This document shows positions 13,026 to 23,261 of a stretch of 64,000 nt of DNA, in pieces. Position 1 is the stretch's first letter; every line of letters begins with the position of its first letter. Origin of the DNA: Chlamydoabsidia padenii (Eukaryota; Mucoromycota; Mucoromycetes; Mucorales; Cunninghamellaceae); assembly GCA_025330725.1 (NCBI GenBank), contig JAIWND010000001.1, positions 1 to 64,000 on the forward strand. Reading direction: 5' to 3'. Below the pieces are notes generated by a model. The model did not search any database and was not told where the DNA came from. It worked only from the letters and a program-made list of their open reading frames with translations. A program made the translations under genes and the position numbers.

Positions 13026-15219
13026 TCAAAGTTCCCTATTTTTAAGAAAAAGAGAGAAGTGTTGAGTAACATGCAGCTATAAAGTCTCCTTTTCCCTGAT
13101 GATTCATTTCTTACCAGGCTTGATGCATCAACTTTTGGACAGCACTGAGAGCCTGGTATCGAACATTTTGATCTTCGTGAGTCATTAATTCCATAATACG
13201 TTGTTTGGCGCCGATTTCTTGTAAGAGCCTAGTTGATGAATTCAGTATGGGTTAGTGTATCAGTCCCCCCCCCCCTTTTTATCCATAATGTGGTACTTAC
13301 TTCTTTCCTTGTCGGGAAGCAAATTTGATATAATGACCAATATCACTGGCAGCCACAGATAGTACTTCAACATCCGTTGATGTGCTCAATATACGAGCAA
13401 GGGATCTATATTGAATACAAGAGCAAGTTAATAATGTTTGTTTGTCAGTCACCTTTGAATCATCTTACCGAAGTAGTTGAAAGTTATGTTCTTCCAGTTT
13501 ATGAGCATTTTCTTTCCAGAAGACTTCGGATTTATGAGGAGGAGACCATTCCAATTTTCCAGTTTCAACTTCAGAGGCATATTGTTCAAATGTGCTAAAA
13601 AATATAACATAGAGGAAGACCAAGGTTAGTAAAAGATCGATCCATATTCCCCCCTTTCCCTTACGTGAGACTTTGGAAATTTTCTTGTAAGCGTTCCTTC
13701 AGGTAATCCACATCTTCCAAGATATCAGCATCAGTCCATTTACGAGCAGAGAGGTTTTCGGTAAAAGGTAGCAATTTGACCACCAGCATGGCGGCAAGGT
13801 TTTGGGAAGGAGCCTTTTCTACAAGATTCTATTCACACACCAAAGAAAAAAAAACAAGTTAGTTGGACTTTTAATGGCAATCATCACCTAGGATGATTCC
13901 TTACCCGAAGAGTTGCAATGGCTACACGGATGACCTTTTCCTTGACAGCTCTTTTTGCAATCTTGACCAAAGCAGGAATAATATCGTATTTACTAAATGG
14001 AAGCAAGTTAGTTCTGATACCATGGCTGTTTCTTTCTACTTACTCGTTGATTTCAGCAGCAATTTGAGATTCAAAGGTCAACAACCATAAACAAAAGATA
14101 ACTTGGTATTGCATTTGAGGTGTATCAGTTCCATTCAATCGAGCAACAAGACTAAAAAAAAAAGTAACATTTTCATTAGTACATGTATTTCAATGCAACC
14201 CCCCCCGCCACATACACATATATATCCTTTTGCCATAACTTACTTCTTGACCGCATTGGGAGTGTTCCAGAATGGCATACGGTATTTTGAGACACGTAAC
14301 AAAGAACCCAATTCTTGAACAGCAATGTCCACAAAGTCATTGTTGGCACTTGAGAGTTGTTGAGTCAACCAGGTATACAATTCATACAGTTCGGCATGTT
14401 CAGGAGAAGGCGAAGACCTAAGTGTCAAAGAAGAAATAATGAAGCAATCTTCAAGTCATATTAAAAGGATATTTTAGGATAACTTACGAAGCAAGCATTG
14501 TCAAGACCTTGGTAGCTTCCAAAGAGGTAAATTCATCATTCAGGTGTAATGTTCTATTGATACAAGGAGATAAAATAGTTAGTTTCTAATGATCCAGGAT
14601 TTTCATTTCCAGTAAAATACAGTCTTTGTGCAAAAAGTAAATGGAGGGTACTTAGTGTCAAATTTACCTAAAGAAGGGTCCATAAGGGTAGTTTTCATTT
14701 TCACCAGAGATACTGTGGAATCCACGAGCGTTATCTTCGTTGACTATATAAAAGAGTTAAAAAAAGAAGTAGTTAAAGTAACATGTCATTGTGTGTTTTC
14801 CTTTACTTACCTGATAAAATATCATCAGCCAAAACACAAACGTATTGCACAGTGTCGGTACGAGAGAGACTTTGTAAAAGGTATAGAATCAAAGAAGCGT
14901 ACGTGTCTTCTTTCCCTTTCACAGCTGCTTGAATGTCTTCAGGGGATTTCTTGTCGATGGCCTTGATAAGTTCCACTTGAGCATGAGTCAATAGATTAGC
15001 ACGTTCATAACCCTAATTATAAATATCATAACAAAACAGGGGCAAGTGTATGTGTGGATGGGGACATTTAGTAAAGGAGGGTCAATAAGGTGTTTCAAGT
15101 ATATATAAAGTGTTACTTACTTCCCAAAGAATGTGCTTTTGACGGATTTGAGATACCTTTTTATCCAAGTATTGATTAACAACCAAGGATAAAGGGACTT
15201 CTGGTATATCGTCAGCCAT
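13026..15219 (-). CDS. VMA13: V-type proton ATPase subunit H
   Basis: Regulatory subunit of the V1 sector of the vacuolar H+-ATPase; it couples V1 to V0 and silences free V1. Twelve exons on the minus strand (15219-15121, 15012-14811, 14743-14668, 14553-14488, 14417-14244, 14151-14044, 13992-13905, 13828-13665, 13594-13469, 13405-13301, 13228-13115, 13035-13026) close in phase to 443 residues, the usual family length. The N-terminal ARM/HEAT region starts [19 protein letters not shown]. The C-terminal domain shows the family signature: [34 protein letters not shown] and [20 protein letters not shown]. The last exon is only 10 nt and codes the end W-E-L-stop; most gene callers would miss it and stop in the preceding intron. 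Family call is firm. Confidence 0.95.
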
Positions 15220-15580
15220 GTTGTTTGTATTTGTGAAAAAAAAAAAGAAGGATAAAAAGAGACGGAAGAAGAGAAGAAAAAAAAAAAAAAAGATTGGGCT
15301 CATCATTGAAAATGGACGGGCTATCAAATCCAAATATTCAATCACCGACAGTCCACCCATCGACATGACTTGTGGACACACATACTTCTTGAAAGTAGAA
15401 TGATCATAACCACAGTATTATTATGTATTATATCATGCATTCATTTGATTAAAACATAAATACAAAACGCAGACAGCATGTTATAATCAAATAAAGAGTA
15501 AGGGTGATATATCTTGGTAAAGGTTTTTATTTTATTAAATCATTTACAAAAAGCTAAGCTAGGGGAAAGGAATCATTTTA
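15220..15580. other. Short intergenic region
   Basis: Between the V-ATPase H start and the Fpg stop codon (both minus strand). A/T-rich with two A-rich runs (15234-15290). A GGACGGGCTATCAAATCC stretch at 15313-15330 is only loosely like the recurrent motif. Nothing else seen. Confidence 0.6.
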
Positions 15581-16643
15581 CTACTTTAAATCATTTGTTG
15601 ATCGGATTAGTCTTGATGATGTTCGTCTTGTCTTTGCTTCATTGTCATCCTGATATTCCGTCTTGATATCACTAGTTTTGACGCTGGCCTTTTTTCTGTT
15701 GCTGGATACTGCTTTGCTGCTGGGTGATGCTTTGGCGATGGTTACTGCTGATCTCGTTTTCCTAATTCGTTTGTTGTCATCTTCCTCCTTGATAGTAGTC
15801 GTATTTTCGTCATCATTGTCATTCAAAGGTGTACTAAGGCTGCTGTGTTGTCGCTTCCTAGATGGTGTTTTCTTGGTAGTAGTAGACCCACGTAGCTTTT
15901 GCAAGGCTGGAGCATATGCACTGGTACGACCTCCTACCTATTCAATTCATATATACAAAAAAAAAAAAAGAGGTTAATAGACACTCTGTTTTATCATCAT
16001 CAAATCATACATACCGTTTCAAAGGCTAATTTATGTCCATTTGGTAATACACCTGCACCTTTACCTTTACCTTTATTCCATCGATAAGTCATCAGCCAGT
16101 CATCCGGGAGTAAAGATTCATCCGCTTCGGCTTCCACCGCGATCCGACACACCTTTTCCATTTGCTGCCGTAACGTGTCGCATTCTTCGTTCGTTAGCGA
16201 GTTTGAGTACTGAGCAGGATGCAGGCGTGAGTGATACAGTATTTCATCAGCAATCCAGTTCCCGACCCCCCTAAATTAAAAAAAAAAAGTTGATCGTTAT
16301 ATATATATATCAACAAGCAATCAAACTTACGCAGAGAATCCTTGATCTAGTAACAGGGCCTTGATGGGCACTGCACGTTTACGTACCATTGCGGTAAAAT
16401 CTTCAAGACTAGGGAGATTATGTAATGGATCAAAGCCTAGTTTCGAGATAGGTTCGCAGGTCAAAGGGTCACCAGAGACGAGTCGAAGACGACCCAATCG
16501 TCGAGGGTCACAATAGGCCATTGTCGTGGTTTCTTGACTAATGTTTTCAAAGGTGATGATCGTCTTCCAGAATCGAGGAGGCCATTCTTCTTTGGGTTTC
16601 AAATCATGTTTAAACTACACAAAAGAAGTGTATGCATGTTAAT

Positions 16644-16688
<45 letters not shown>

Positions 16689-17173
16689 ACTTACCTTTAT
16701 GCTCCCCGTCATACCAAAATGAGCCACCACGTGAGGTCCTTGATCAAATCTAAAAAATATAAAAAAAATGGAAGAGTGACAGCCTTAACGTATGAGGAAT
16801 ACACGTCTTTATGTTTTAGTATCGTTCAACTTACAAGAGTACAAAGTACTTGCCCCAGCGTTTTGTATCCACCATGGTCCTTCCTTCGAGTGCTTTACCA
16901 AAAGCATCATGAGTTATATCTACAAAGGTGAGATCGTCAGATACCTATTGTTTGTAAGATAACCTGAGAGTGTTAGTTTGAGGTCGTATGACTGTTTCCA
17001 CTTGCAGTTTCCACCGTTCGTATTTTCTTGAGTAAACAATTCTTGTGACATTCCCTACGGGCATGTTCTACCTATCACGAAACAAACAAACAAAAAAAAA
17101 AAGTGACAATAGTAGTTAGTGTGTGAGGTTAATAATGTAAAAACGGTTTACTTACTTCAGCAATTTCGGGCAT
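15581..17173 (-). CDS. Formamidopyrimidine-DNA glycosylase (Fpg/Nei family)
   Basis: Base-excision-repair glycosylase/AP lyase for oxidised bases, expected in the nucleus. Seven exons: 17173-17156, 17071-17006, 16944-16835, 16749-16695, 16614-16331, 16270-16015, 15937-15581; 381 residues. The 18-nt first exon codes MPEIAE, giving the catalytic N-terminal proline and the adjacent glutamate after Met removal. Further signatures are KRWGKYFVLLFDQGPHVVAH, FGMTGSIK, DPRRLGRL and the helix-two-turn-helix stretch GVGNWIADEILYHSRLHP. There is no C-terminal zinc finger; instead, as in plant and fungal Fpg, GRTSAYAPALQKL leads to a Lys/Ser-rich basic tail of about 100 residues. The second intron only fits as GC-AG (GCAAGT donor at 17005), because the frame beyond it soon hits a stop; the next best donor, GTGGAA three codons earlier, would also keep frame. 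The fourth intron contains T42 on the plus strand. Confidence 0.92.
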
Positions 17174-17355
17174 TTTGGGGAAAGGAAGAAGTGGAAAAAG
17201 TTGAAATCCCTTTTTCCCCTTCCTTTGATAATGAATACATATTTCAAAACCCGAGATCGCTTGTCATATTTCACGCTCCCTCGCCCTTTTTTTTTTTTTT
17301 TTTTCCTTCCTTCTTTTCTTACTTTTAACTCTTCTTACAAAACTCTTTTTTATGT

Positions 17356-19273
17356 ATGCTGTATAATGTATGGTAAGTTGGTCATTCCCTTTGGTATTTA
17401 TAAAGAATATCTCTGTACTATTACTAACGTATTCAACTTTTGAATTAATAGTATGGTATGCGACTTTTTCTATCCCAACATGGGTGGGGTGGAAAGTCAT
17501 CTGTTTCTACTCTCACAACGACTCATCCAAAGTGGACACAAGGTAAAGTATAGTGTCAGTATATAATACTAGTGATAATGAATTAACGTGACCCCTTTTG
17601 CAAACTAGGTGATTATCGTGACCCATTCGTATGGAAATAGAAAAGGAGTACGGTATATGACTAATGGTCTAAAAGTGTACTACGTCCCGACTCTGGTGAT
17701 CTACTCTGAAGCGACTCTTCCGACTCTCTATGGCTTTTTCCCACTGTTCCGCAACATTCTCATTCGTGAATCGATCGATATTGTCCATGGTCATGGTGCC
17801 TTCTCTTCCCTTTGTCACGAAGCGATTCTTCATGGAAAAACCATGGGTCTCAAGGTGTGTTTTACTGATCACTCCTTATTTGGGTTTGCCGATGCCAGCT
17901 CCATCTTGACCAACAAACTACTGAAATTCACCTTGAGTGATGTGGATCATGTCATTTGCGTCTCTCATACTAGGTAAGGTCAAAACTAGTACACTCAATA
18001 CTTTTACTAACTCTCTTTTCTTATTGATGTAGCAAAGAAAACACTGTGTTGCGTGCTGCATTATCCCCAAGAAATGTCTCTGTTATACCCAATGCTGTAG
18101 TTGCCTCTCAATTCTTGCCAGATCCCTCAGCTGCTGATCCCAAGTGGAGTAAGTAATAGGGTGTAAAGTATAAAAGATGATACTAACTTTTTACTTTATT
18201 TTATTAGTCACCATTGTAGTGATTAGTCGTTTGGTTTATAGAAAAGGGGTGGATCTTCTGGTGGCTGTTATTCCAAGGATTTGCTTCATGCATAAAAATG
18301 TTCGATTCATTATAGGTAATTTTTTTCCCCAAATGGAAACATGATAATTTTAACATACTCTTTTGTAATAGGTGGTGATGGACCAAAACGTATTGATTTG
18401 GAACAAATGCGGGAAAAACATCTACTACAGGATCGAGTGGAACTATTGGGCCCAGTCAAACATCATCAAGTACGCAACATATTGATTCAAGGGAACATCT
18501 TTTTAAACACAAGTCTGACAGAAGCGTTTTGTATTGCTATTGTTGAAGCGGCCTGTGCAGGGTAAGGTAAACAGAGGGGTTGTAACAAGAAATTAACCTA
18601 TTACTCTTCTTTTTGTAGATTGTTTGTTGTCAGTACCAAGGTTGGTGGTGTCCCTGAAGTCTTGCCAAGTCATATGATCAACTATGCTACTCCAGAAGAA
18701 GATGGTAAAGTACCAAGAGAATGATTAATATGGTTTACATGTAGCTTACTCATGCCCACCTTTTATTACAATATGAATAGATTTGATCATTGCCATATCC
18801 AAAGCATTACATATGACTCGATACAAAAAAGTAGACCCAAGCAAATTCAACGACGAATTAAAGGATATGTATAGTTGGTCCAATGTGGCTGAACGAACAG
18901 AAAAGGTAAATGAAACTAAATGGGTTGTGTGCCTTTCTCTCTCTCTCTAAATCATCCTTCTCTTTGATAGATCTACGACCTAATATCTCAAACACAAGTA
19001 TCACCACTGATAGAACGATTCCGTCGATATTATGGATGTGGACTTTATGCTGGCAAGATATTCTGCATGGTGATAGCCTTGGATTACCTTTTTTGGATTC
19101 TTCTTGAATTCTTGTTCCCTCGACACTCTATCGAACTGGCATCCACTTTCCCCTATGAAAGATACCGACATCAAATGGACCAACAACGACACACTCCACC
19201 ACCACCACCACCACCACAAAGAGGAAAACAAGGATTTGGATTAGACAGCAATGGAACAACAACTGGCGTATAG
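17356..19273 (+). CDS. GPI3: Phosphatidylinositol N-acetylglucosaminyltransferase subunit A (PIG-A/GPI3)
   Basis: Catalytic subunit of the GPI-GlcNAc transferase, first step of GPI-anchor synthesis on the cytosolic face of the ER; family GT4. Nine exons (17356-17372, 17452-17542, 17609-17973, 18033-18148, 18208-18315, 18372-18561, 18619-18704, 18781-18905, 18971-19273) give 466 residues. The first exon is 17 nt and codes MLYNVC; it joins [18 protein letters not shown] to match the family N-terminus better than a start at ATG 17453. Motifs are [48 protein letters not shown], and the EX7E element EAFCIAIVE with its two Glu. A membrane segment lies near the C-terminus (about 400-425; [18 protein letters not shown]), followed by a proline run and a low-complexity tail. 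It is divergent from the Fpg gene; only 182 bp separate the two start codons. Confidence 0.96.
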
Positions 19274-19432
19274 GCCAACTCTCATAATAGTCAATTAGAT
19301 TATAGTCATATAACTTCAAAATAAAAAGATGCATTGATTGATTAATAAATAAAGAATGATGATGGTTTTTATTTGTATGTGCAATTGATGAAGACTTGTG
19401 GTGGGGAATAAACTACAGTATAATGTAGGGGA

Positions 19433-20314
19433 TCAATCATTACAACAATCACGGACAGTCAATACTTTGGCACGAATTTCGTTGGATTGACAAGAGGCAG
19501 GACGGAAATAAAATTCGGAGCAAGGTGGAGGAGAAGGAAGAGGCGGATGAATGGGCTGGGGAGGTGACTCTTTATTCTGTGTTCTGCGTTTATACCATTG
19601 GTGTTTTCGTTCCTGGGCTTTCAGTTTACCAATCATTTTCATCAGACTTGATGCGCCATCTTGATCTCGCACTTGATCCAGCTCCATTTCTAGCTTTTCA
19701 ATACAAAGGCGGCGTTCCGTAGACTGTTGTGCTGCATGATCTTTTCGCTTGATTCGTTTCCTTTTGTCTACAGACAATGTCGGTGATAAAGGAACAGGTC
19801 GAGGCTCAGTAATTGAATCGCCGCTTACAAATTTCGATCGACTCTTCCCTCTTTTGTACTGATAACCTTCTTGGAGGAGTTTTTTCTTGGCGAGGTCGAA
19901 TAACTTTCCTTTCTGGATCAACAGGGATGGATCTGAAAGGGCGAAGCCAATACTTGCTTGGTTAATAGCGAGTTCATAGTTGGTCAATGGCCGTGATCGG
20001 TTCTTGCCATAGATAATAGCATGGGATACGATCATGGAGCTCTGGGTATCATCATTTCTGTCTAGGGGTGGCATGAATGGCTGTTCAGGTACTCTTGTAG
20101 ACTCTTGTGGTATAGAATCACGATGCTCACGAAGGGCTTTTTTGAATTTGATAGAGTGGAATGGAAGCATCTGAACTGCACGAATGATTTCATTCAGTTC
20201 TTGTTCATTCATTGTTAAAAGATCTGGGAGAGCATAATCAGTGGCGCCGGCGTTTAAAAATGATGGGTAATATTCCTCGAGTTGATAGGTGGTGAGAAAC
20301 AGTTCAAGTAACAT
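19433..20314 (-). CDS. SAM-like / NAB N-terminal domain protein
   Basis: Single-exon gene, 293 residues. Residues 1-65 (LELFLTTYQLEEYYPSFLNA, LLTMNEQELNEIIRAVQM, KFKKALREHR) look like a SAM-type helical domain of the NCD1 kind found in NAB co-repressors, where it mediates self-association. A second conserved-looking helical block at about 100-160 (NYELAINQASIGFAL, DPSLLIQKGKLFDLAKKKLL, KRGKSRSK) is basic at its end. A coiled stretch follows (about 195-240), then a proline-rich segment and a Cys-containing end. Function is inferred: a nuclear scaffold or co-regulator is likely. The stop codon is 160 bp from the convergent PIG-A stop. A TTTAAACGCCGAC element at 20495-20507 lies about 180 bp before the start. 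Confidence 0.8.
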   Translation of the reverse strand: MLLELFLTTYQLEEYYPSFLNAGATDYALPDLLTMNEQELNEIIRAVQMLPFHSIKFKKALREHRDSIPQESTRVPEQPFMPPLDRNDDTQSSMIVSHAIIYGKNRSRPLTNYELAINQASIGFALSDPSLLIQKGKLFDLAKKKLLQEGYQYKRGKSRSKFVSGDSITEPRPVPLSPTLSVDKRKRIKRKDHAAQQSTERRLCIEKLEMELDQVRDQDGASSLMKMIGKLKAQERKHQWYKRRTQNKESPPQPIHPPLPSPPPCSEFYFRPASCQSNEIRAKVLTVRDCCND

Positions 20315-20569
20315 TGAAGATGGTGAAGAAAAAAAAAAAAAAAGAGGTAAAGAAAGAATGATCAGGGAAGAAGGGTGGAGGGGTTATTTTTAATGCTAGA
20401 TATCATCCTGTGGGAGAGGAGAATACAGCGAAATGCACGCATGAGTCAAATGAACATACCCAACCTCTTGGGGAACGTCCAAAAATTTCCACATTTAAAC
20501 GCCGACAGACAGCCTTGACCAAGTCTTTTTTGGGGATACTAATAAAAAGATGGTGAAACCGTTCAGGGC

Positions 20570-20611
<42 letters not shown>

Positions 20612-21118
20612 CACCTGTAAAAAAGACACTTCTTTTTGACATATGAGTGTTCTATATCATATGGAAAAGATAAAAAAGTAAATGAGACAAAGTATGCCAC
20701 GTTGGCAAGAGCCAGAAAAAAAAACAGGTACAGAAAAATACCACCTCGAGCTTTTCACTCTCCCCTTTCCCCCTGTTGTCTTTCCCGTAGATGATCTTGA
20801 TCAGTGGGTTATTTGAAATTTCTATTTGAACTGTTGCATCTATGATTATCTCTTTTCTTAAAATGAGCTGTTGTTCTGTCCCATCTTGGTCTATTTTGCC
20901 CGTGTCACAGTATCCATTCGCTTGTACGTCCAATTTCAAATCCCGAAAATACACTTTATTTTCGTGCTTCTGGTATTTCTTTACCCTGTCCTCCCTTTTT
21001 TTTTTTTTTTTTCTTCTTTTTCTTCTTTTCTCTTCTTCTTTCCCTTCCTATTTTTTTTATAACTCTTTTTACATACATACATATATATCCAGTCAACCTA
21101 TCGAATCAACAAGGGTTA
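20315..21118. other. Divergent intergenic region with poly(T) tract
   Basis: Between the SAM-like gene (minus) and the Pro/Ser-rich gene (plus). Holds a T run of about 36 nt (20575-20610), a TTTAAACGCCGAC element (20495-20507), ATTTCAAATCCCG (20933-20945) and a T/C-rich leader (20990-21060) before ATG 21119. Open frames here are made of homopolymer translation and are not supported. Confidence 0.6.
20933..20945 (-). promoter_or_regulatory. Recurrent promoter motif upstream of the Pro/Ser-rich gene
   Basis: ATTTCAAATCCCG on the plus strand, i.e. CGGGATTTGAAAT on the minus strand, 174 bp before the start codon at 21119. Function inferred from recurrence. Confidence 0.4.
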
Positions 21119-22741
21119 ATGTACTTCCACTCTTCCAGCTCTAGGCATGAACAGTATGCCAATATACGTAAACAACAAAGAAACCATCAACAAAAGCAAC
21201 CACGAACATCTACTTGCTCAATAGGAACTGATAGTGGGTATAATTCACCAACTTCACCACAACTCGATCCTCAGAATGCAAAAGAAGAACCACTACAAGA
21301 CGAACAGCAAACACAAGAAGACGACCAAGATAATGCCTCAACAACTTGCTCATTTGTCACCGACACCACATTGGATTCCACCTCAGAAAGACCCAAGAAG
21401 AAGCGAACGAAGAAGAAGAAATACCTTGATCAACCTCCTCGACAACCTGACTTTGTGTATTCTTGTCCACGACCTCTTGCCTTTCCATTCCACAACGATT
21501 GTCATTTTTTACCAGTGGCAGAAGCTGATCCTCGTGATGTGGCTCGTATTGCACCTCCTCGACGGATGCCTTCTCTTGAATCAACAAAAGCAGGATCCAC
21601 CACTAGCTCCATCACCTCACAACGTAGTCCTTATCGATCGGGTGGAAACAGTAATAGCAGCACTCGAACTAGTACTTCATCTACTCAGGGATCTATTCGA
21701 TTGGACGATGATGATGATGTTTCTATTAGCACCTCACAACAAAGTCGACCTGCTTCATTGATCAGCACCGTACAACAAGGCACCGTACGATCCTTACGGT
21801 CATTATTCCAACTCTCCACCAAAACAGATGATCGACAGACAACAACAACAACAACAACAACATCGGATCGTCTTCCCAAATTGGAATCAAAGGTTGGAAC
21901 AGTGGCCTCCTTACGAAAACTATTCAGTCGACCACAATCTACTGAACCATCTCCATCACCACCAACACCACCACAACAACAATCTGTTTCTCCATTCTCA
22001 AGATCTGTTTTATCGAAATCCAACAAGAATGTGAAACACAATGGGGATGATTCGGATATGCTTACTGCCATCAATACTGCCAAGAACAGCCAATCGGGTA
22101 ACAAGACGAAAAACCTCTTCTTCGGTAAACGACGGGTGACAACAACAGGACAATCGATACAGCAACAACAAAGGAATGGATCAACAACAAAAGGTCAATC
22201 TCGAACTAATCGACAACCAGCCTCTGTAATGTCACTCTTATGGCCACCAAAACCCACTAACATGCCATCCTTGGATGATTTACCACGACCACCTTTAGCA
22301 CCACCTGGAGCAGCACGATTTGAGGCCGATCGCCGAGATACTTCTCCATCTCGACCACCTGTCATACCAAAACCATCCTTCTCCTCGGGTATAAAACAAC
22401 TATTTACTTCTCGATCAGAAACATCTTCTTCAAGTCTATCATCATCATCACCACCAGCAGCTTCAAGTCTATCACCACCACCACCACCACACAGTCCTGC
22501 CAAGGAATCTCGACGATCCTTCTTTGCATCCTTTAGACGCTCTTCCACATCTTCACCACCACCACCACCACCACCCAAGGATACGAAACAACAAGCGGAT
22601 AGAATGATGAAATCAACTACTGTGGGTGAAGAAGAATTGGCAAATATCCAACAACAACCAACAACAACCGTGGGTCGAATTTGGAAAAGCTTCAAACGTT
22701 TAGTCGGTGGAAACAAGTCTTCAAGAGTAGGTGTTATCTAG
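21119..22741 (+). CDS. Pro/Ser/Gln-rich disordered protein with repeated basic-aromatic motifs
   Basis: Single open frame of 540 residues, function unknown. Composition is low-complexity: Gln/Ser/Thr at the N-terminus, Pro runs (PPPPPPP near 483) and Ser runs towards the C-terminus, so most is likely disordered. Against this background a short basic amphipathic motif returns at intervals: VRSLRSLFQ (about 223), VASLRKLFSR (about 262), NLFFGKRR (about 331), GIKQLFTSR (about 423), FFASFRRS (about 467) and RIWKSFKRLVGG at the C-terminal end (about 520). An acidic stretch (RLDDDDDVSIST) and a Lys/Arg stretch (PKKKRTKKKKY, about 93) could serve nuclear or membrane targeting. The long open frame, the motif conservation inside it and a T/C-rich leader support a real gene. 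No family recognised. Confidence 0.75.
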   Translation: MYFHSSSSRHEQYANIRKQQRNHQQKQPRTSTCSIGTDSGYNSPTSPQLDPQNAKEEPLQDEQQTQEDDQDNASTTCSFVTDTTLDSTSERPKKKRTKKKKYLDQPPRQPDFVYSCPRPLAFPFHNDCHFLPVAEADPRDVARIAPPRRMPSLESTKAGSTTSSITSQRSPYRSGGNSNSSTRTSTSSTQGSIRLDDDDDVSISTSQQSRPASLISTVQQGTVRSLRSLFQLSTKTDDRQTTTTTTTTSDRLPKLESKVGTVASLRKLFSRPQSTEPSPSPPTPPQQQSVSPFSRSVLSKSNKNVKHNGDDSDMLTAINTAKNSQSGNKTKNLFFGKRRVTTTGQSIQQQQRNGSTTKGQSRTNRQPASVMSLLWPPKPTNMPSLDDLPRPPLAPPGAARFEADRRDTSPSRPPVIPKPSFSSGIKQLFTSRSETSSSSLSSSSPPAASSLSPPPPPHSPAKESRRSFFASFRRSSTSSPPPPPPPKDTKQQADRMMKSTTVGEEELANIQQQPTTTVGRIWKSFKRLVGGNKSSRVGVI

Positions 22742-23261
22742 TGCCTACATGATCCTTTTACTATTAGTTATAATTATATGCCTTATGCCTTATGCTTTTT
22801 TTTATATGCCCCCTATGTCTTTTCCCCCTCCCTATTCCTTTTAGTCTATTATACATATATCCCCTCGCAACACAAACAAACACACACACACACACACATA
22901 TATATATTTATATTCGTATTATTATCATCTATATTCTCTTACCCCCTTATCTTTTATCAAATATCACCCTTTCTCATAGTCATTTATCTCTCATATATAC
23001 CCTTATCCTTTTTTTACTCACTAATATTCTAATAAAAGATCTTCTTTTTACTTCTTTTGTCTTCGTTTTAATTAAATCGCCGATTAAAATCGCACAATGC
23101 CACCCATGATGTTATGCACCACTTAAACAATGATGGCAGACTTTTAGACTTAATTTTAATCAACATATATTTAAATGATTGGTTTATTAAAAACATAAAA
23201 TACAACATAATATGACATAAAAACACATACTAAACCTAAATAAACTATATCTATATCTATT
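22742..23261. other. Convergent intergenic region
   Basis: Between two convergent genes. Contains a (CA)n run (22880-22898) and very T-rich DNA, with AATAAAAGAT at 23030 as a possible poly(A) signal for the plus-strand gene. The open frames (22778-23109) translate pyrimidine-rich, TATA-rich DNA and are not supported. Confidence 0.6.

Noticed and set aside
21685..22716. 139- and 173-codon minus-strand frames
   Set aside because: Antisense to the Pro/Ser-rich gene; their Val, Gly and Asp runs are reverse reading of simple trinucleotide repeats.
22778..23109. Two overlapping Leu/Phe/Ile-rich frames
   Set aside because: Pyrimidine-rich 3' flanking DNA with a (CA)n microsatellite; no membrane-protein gene structure.
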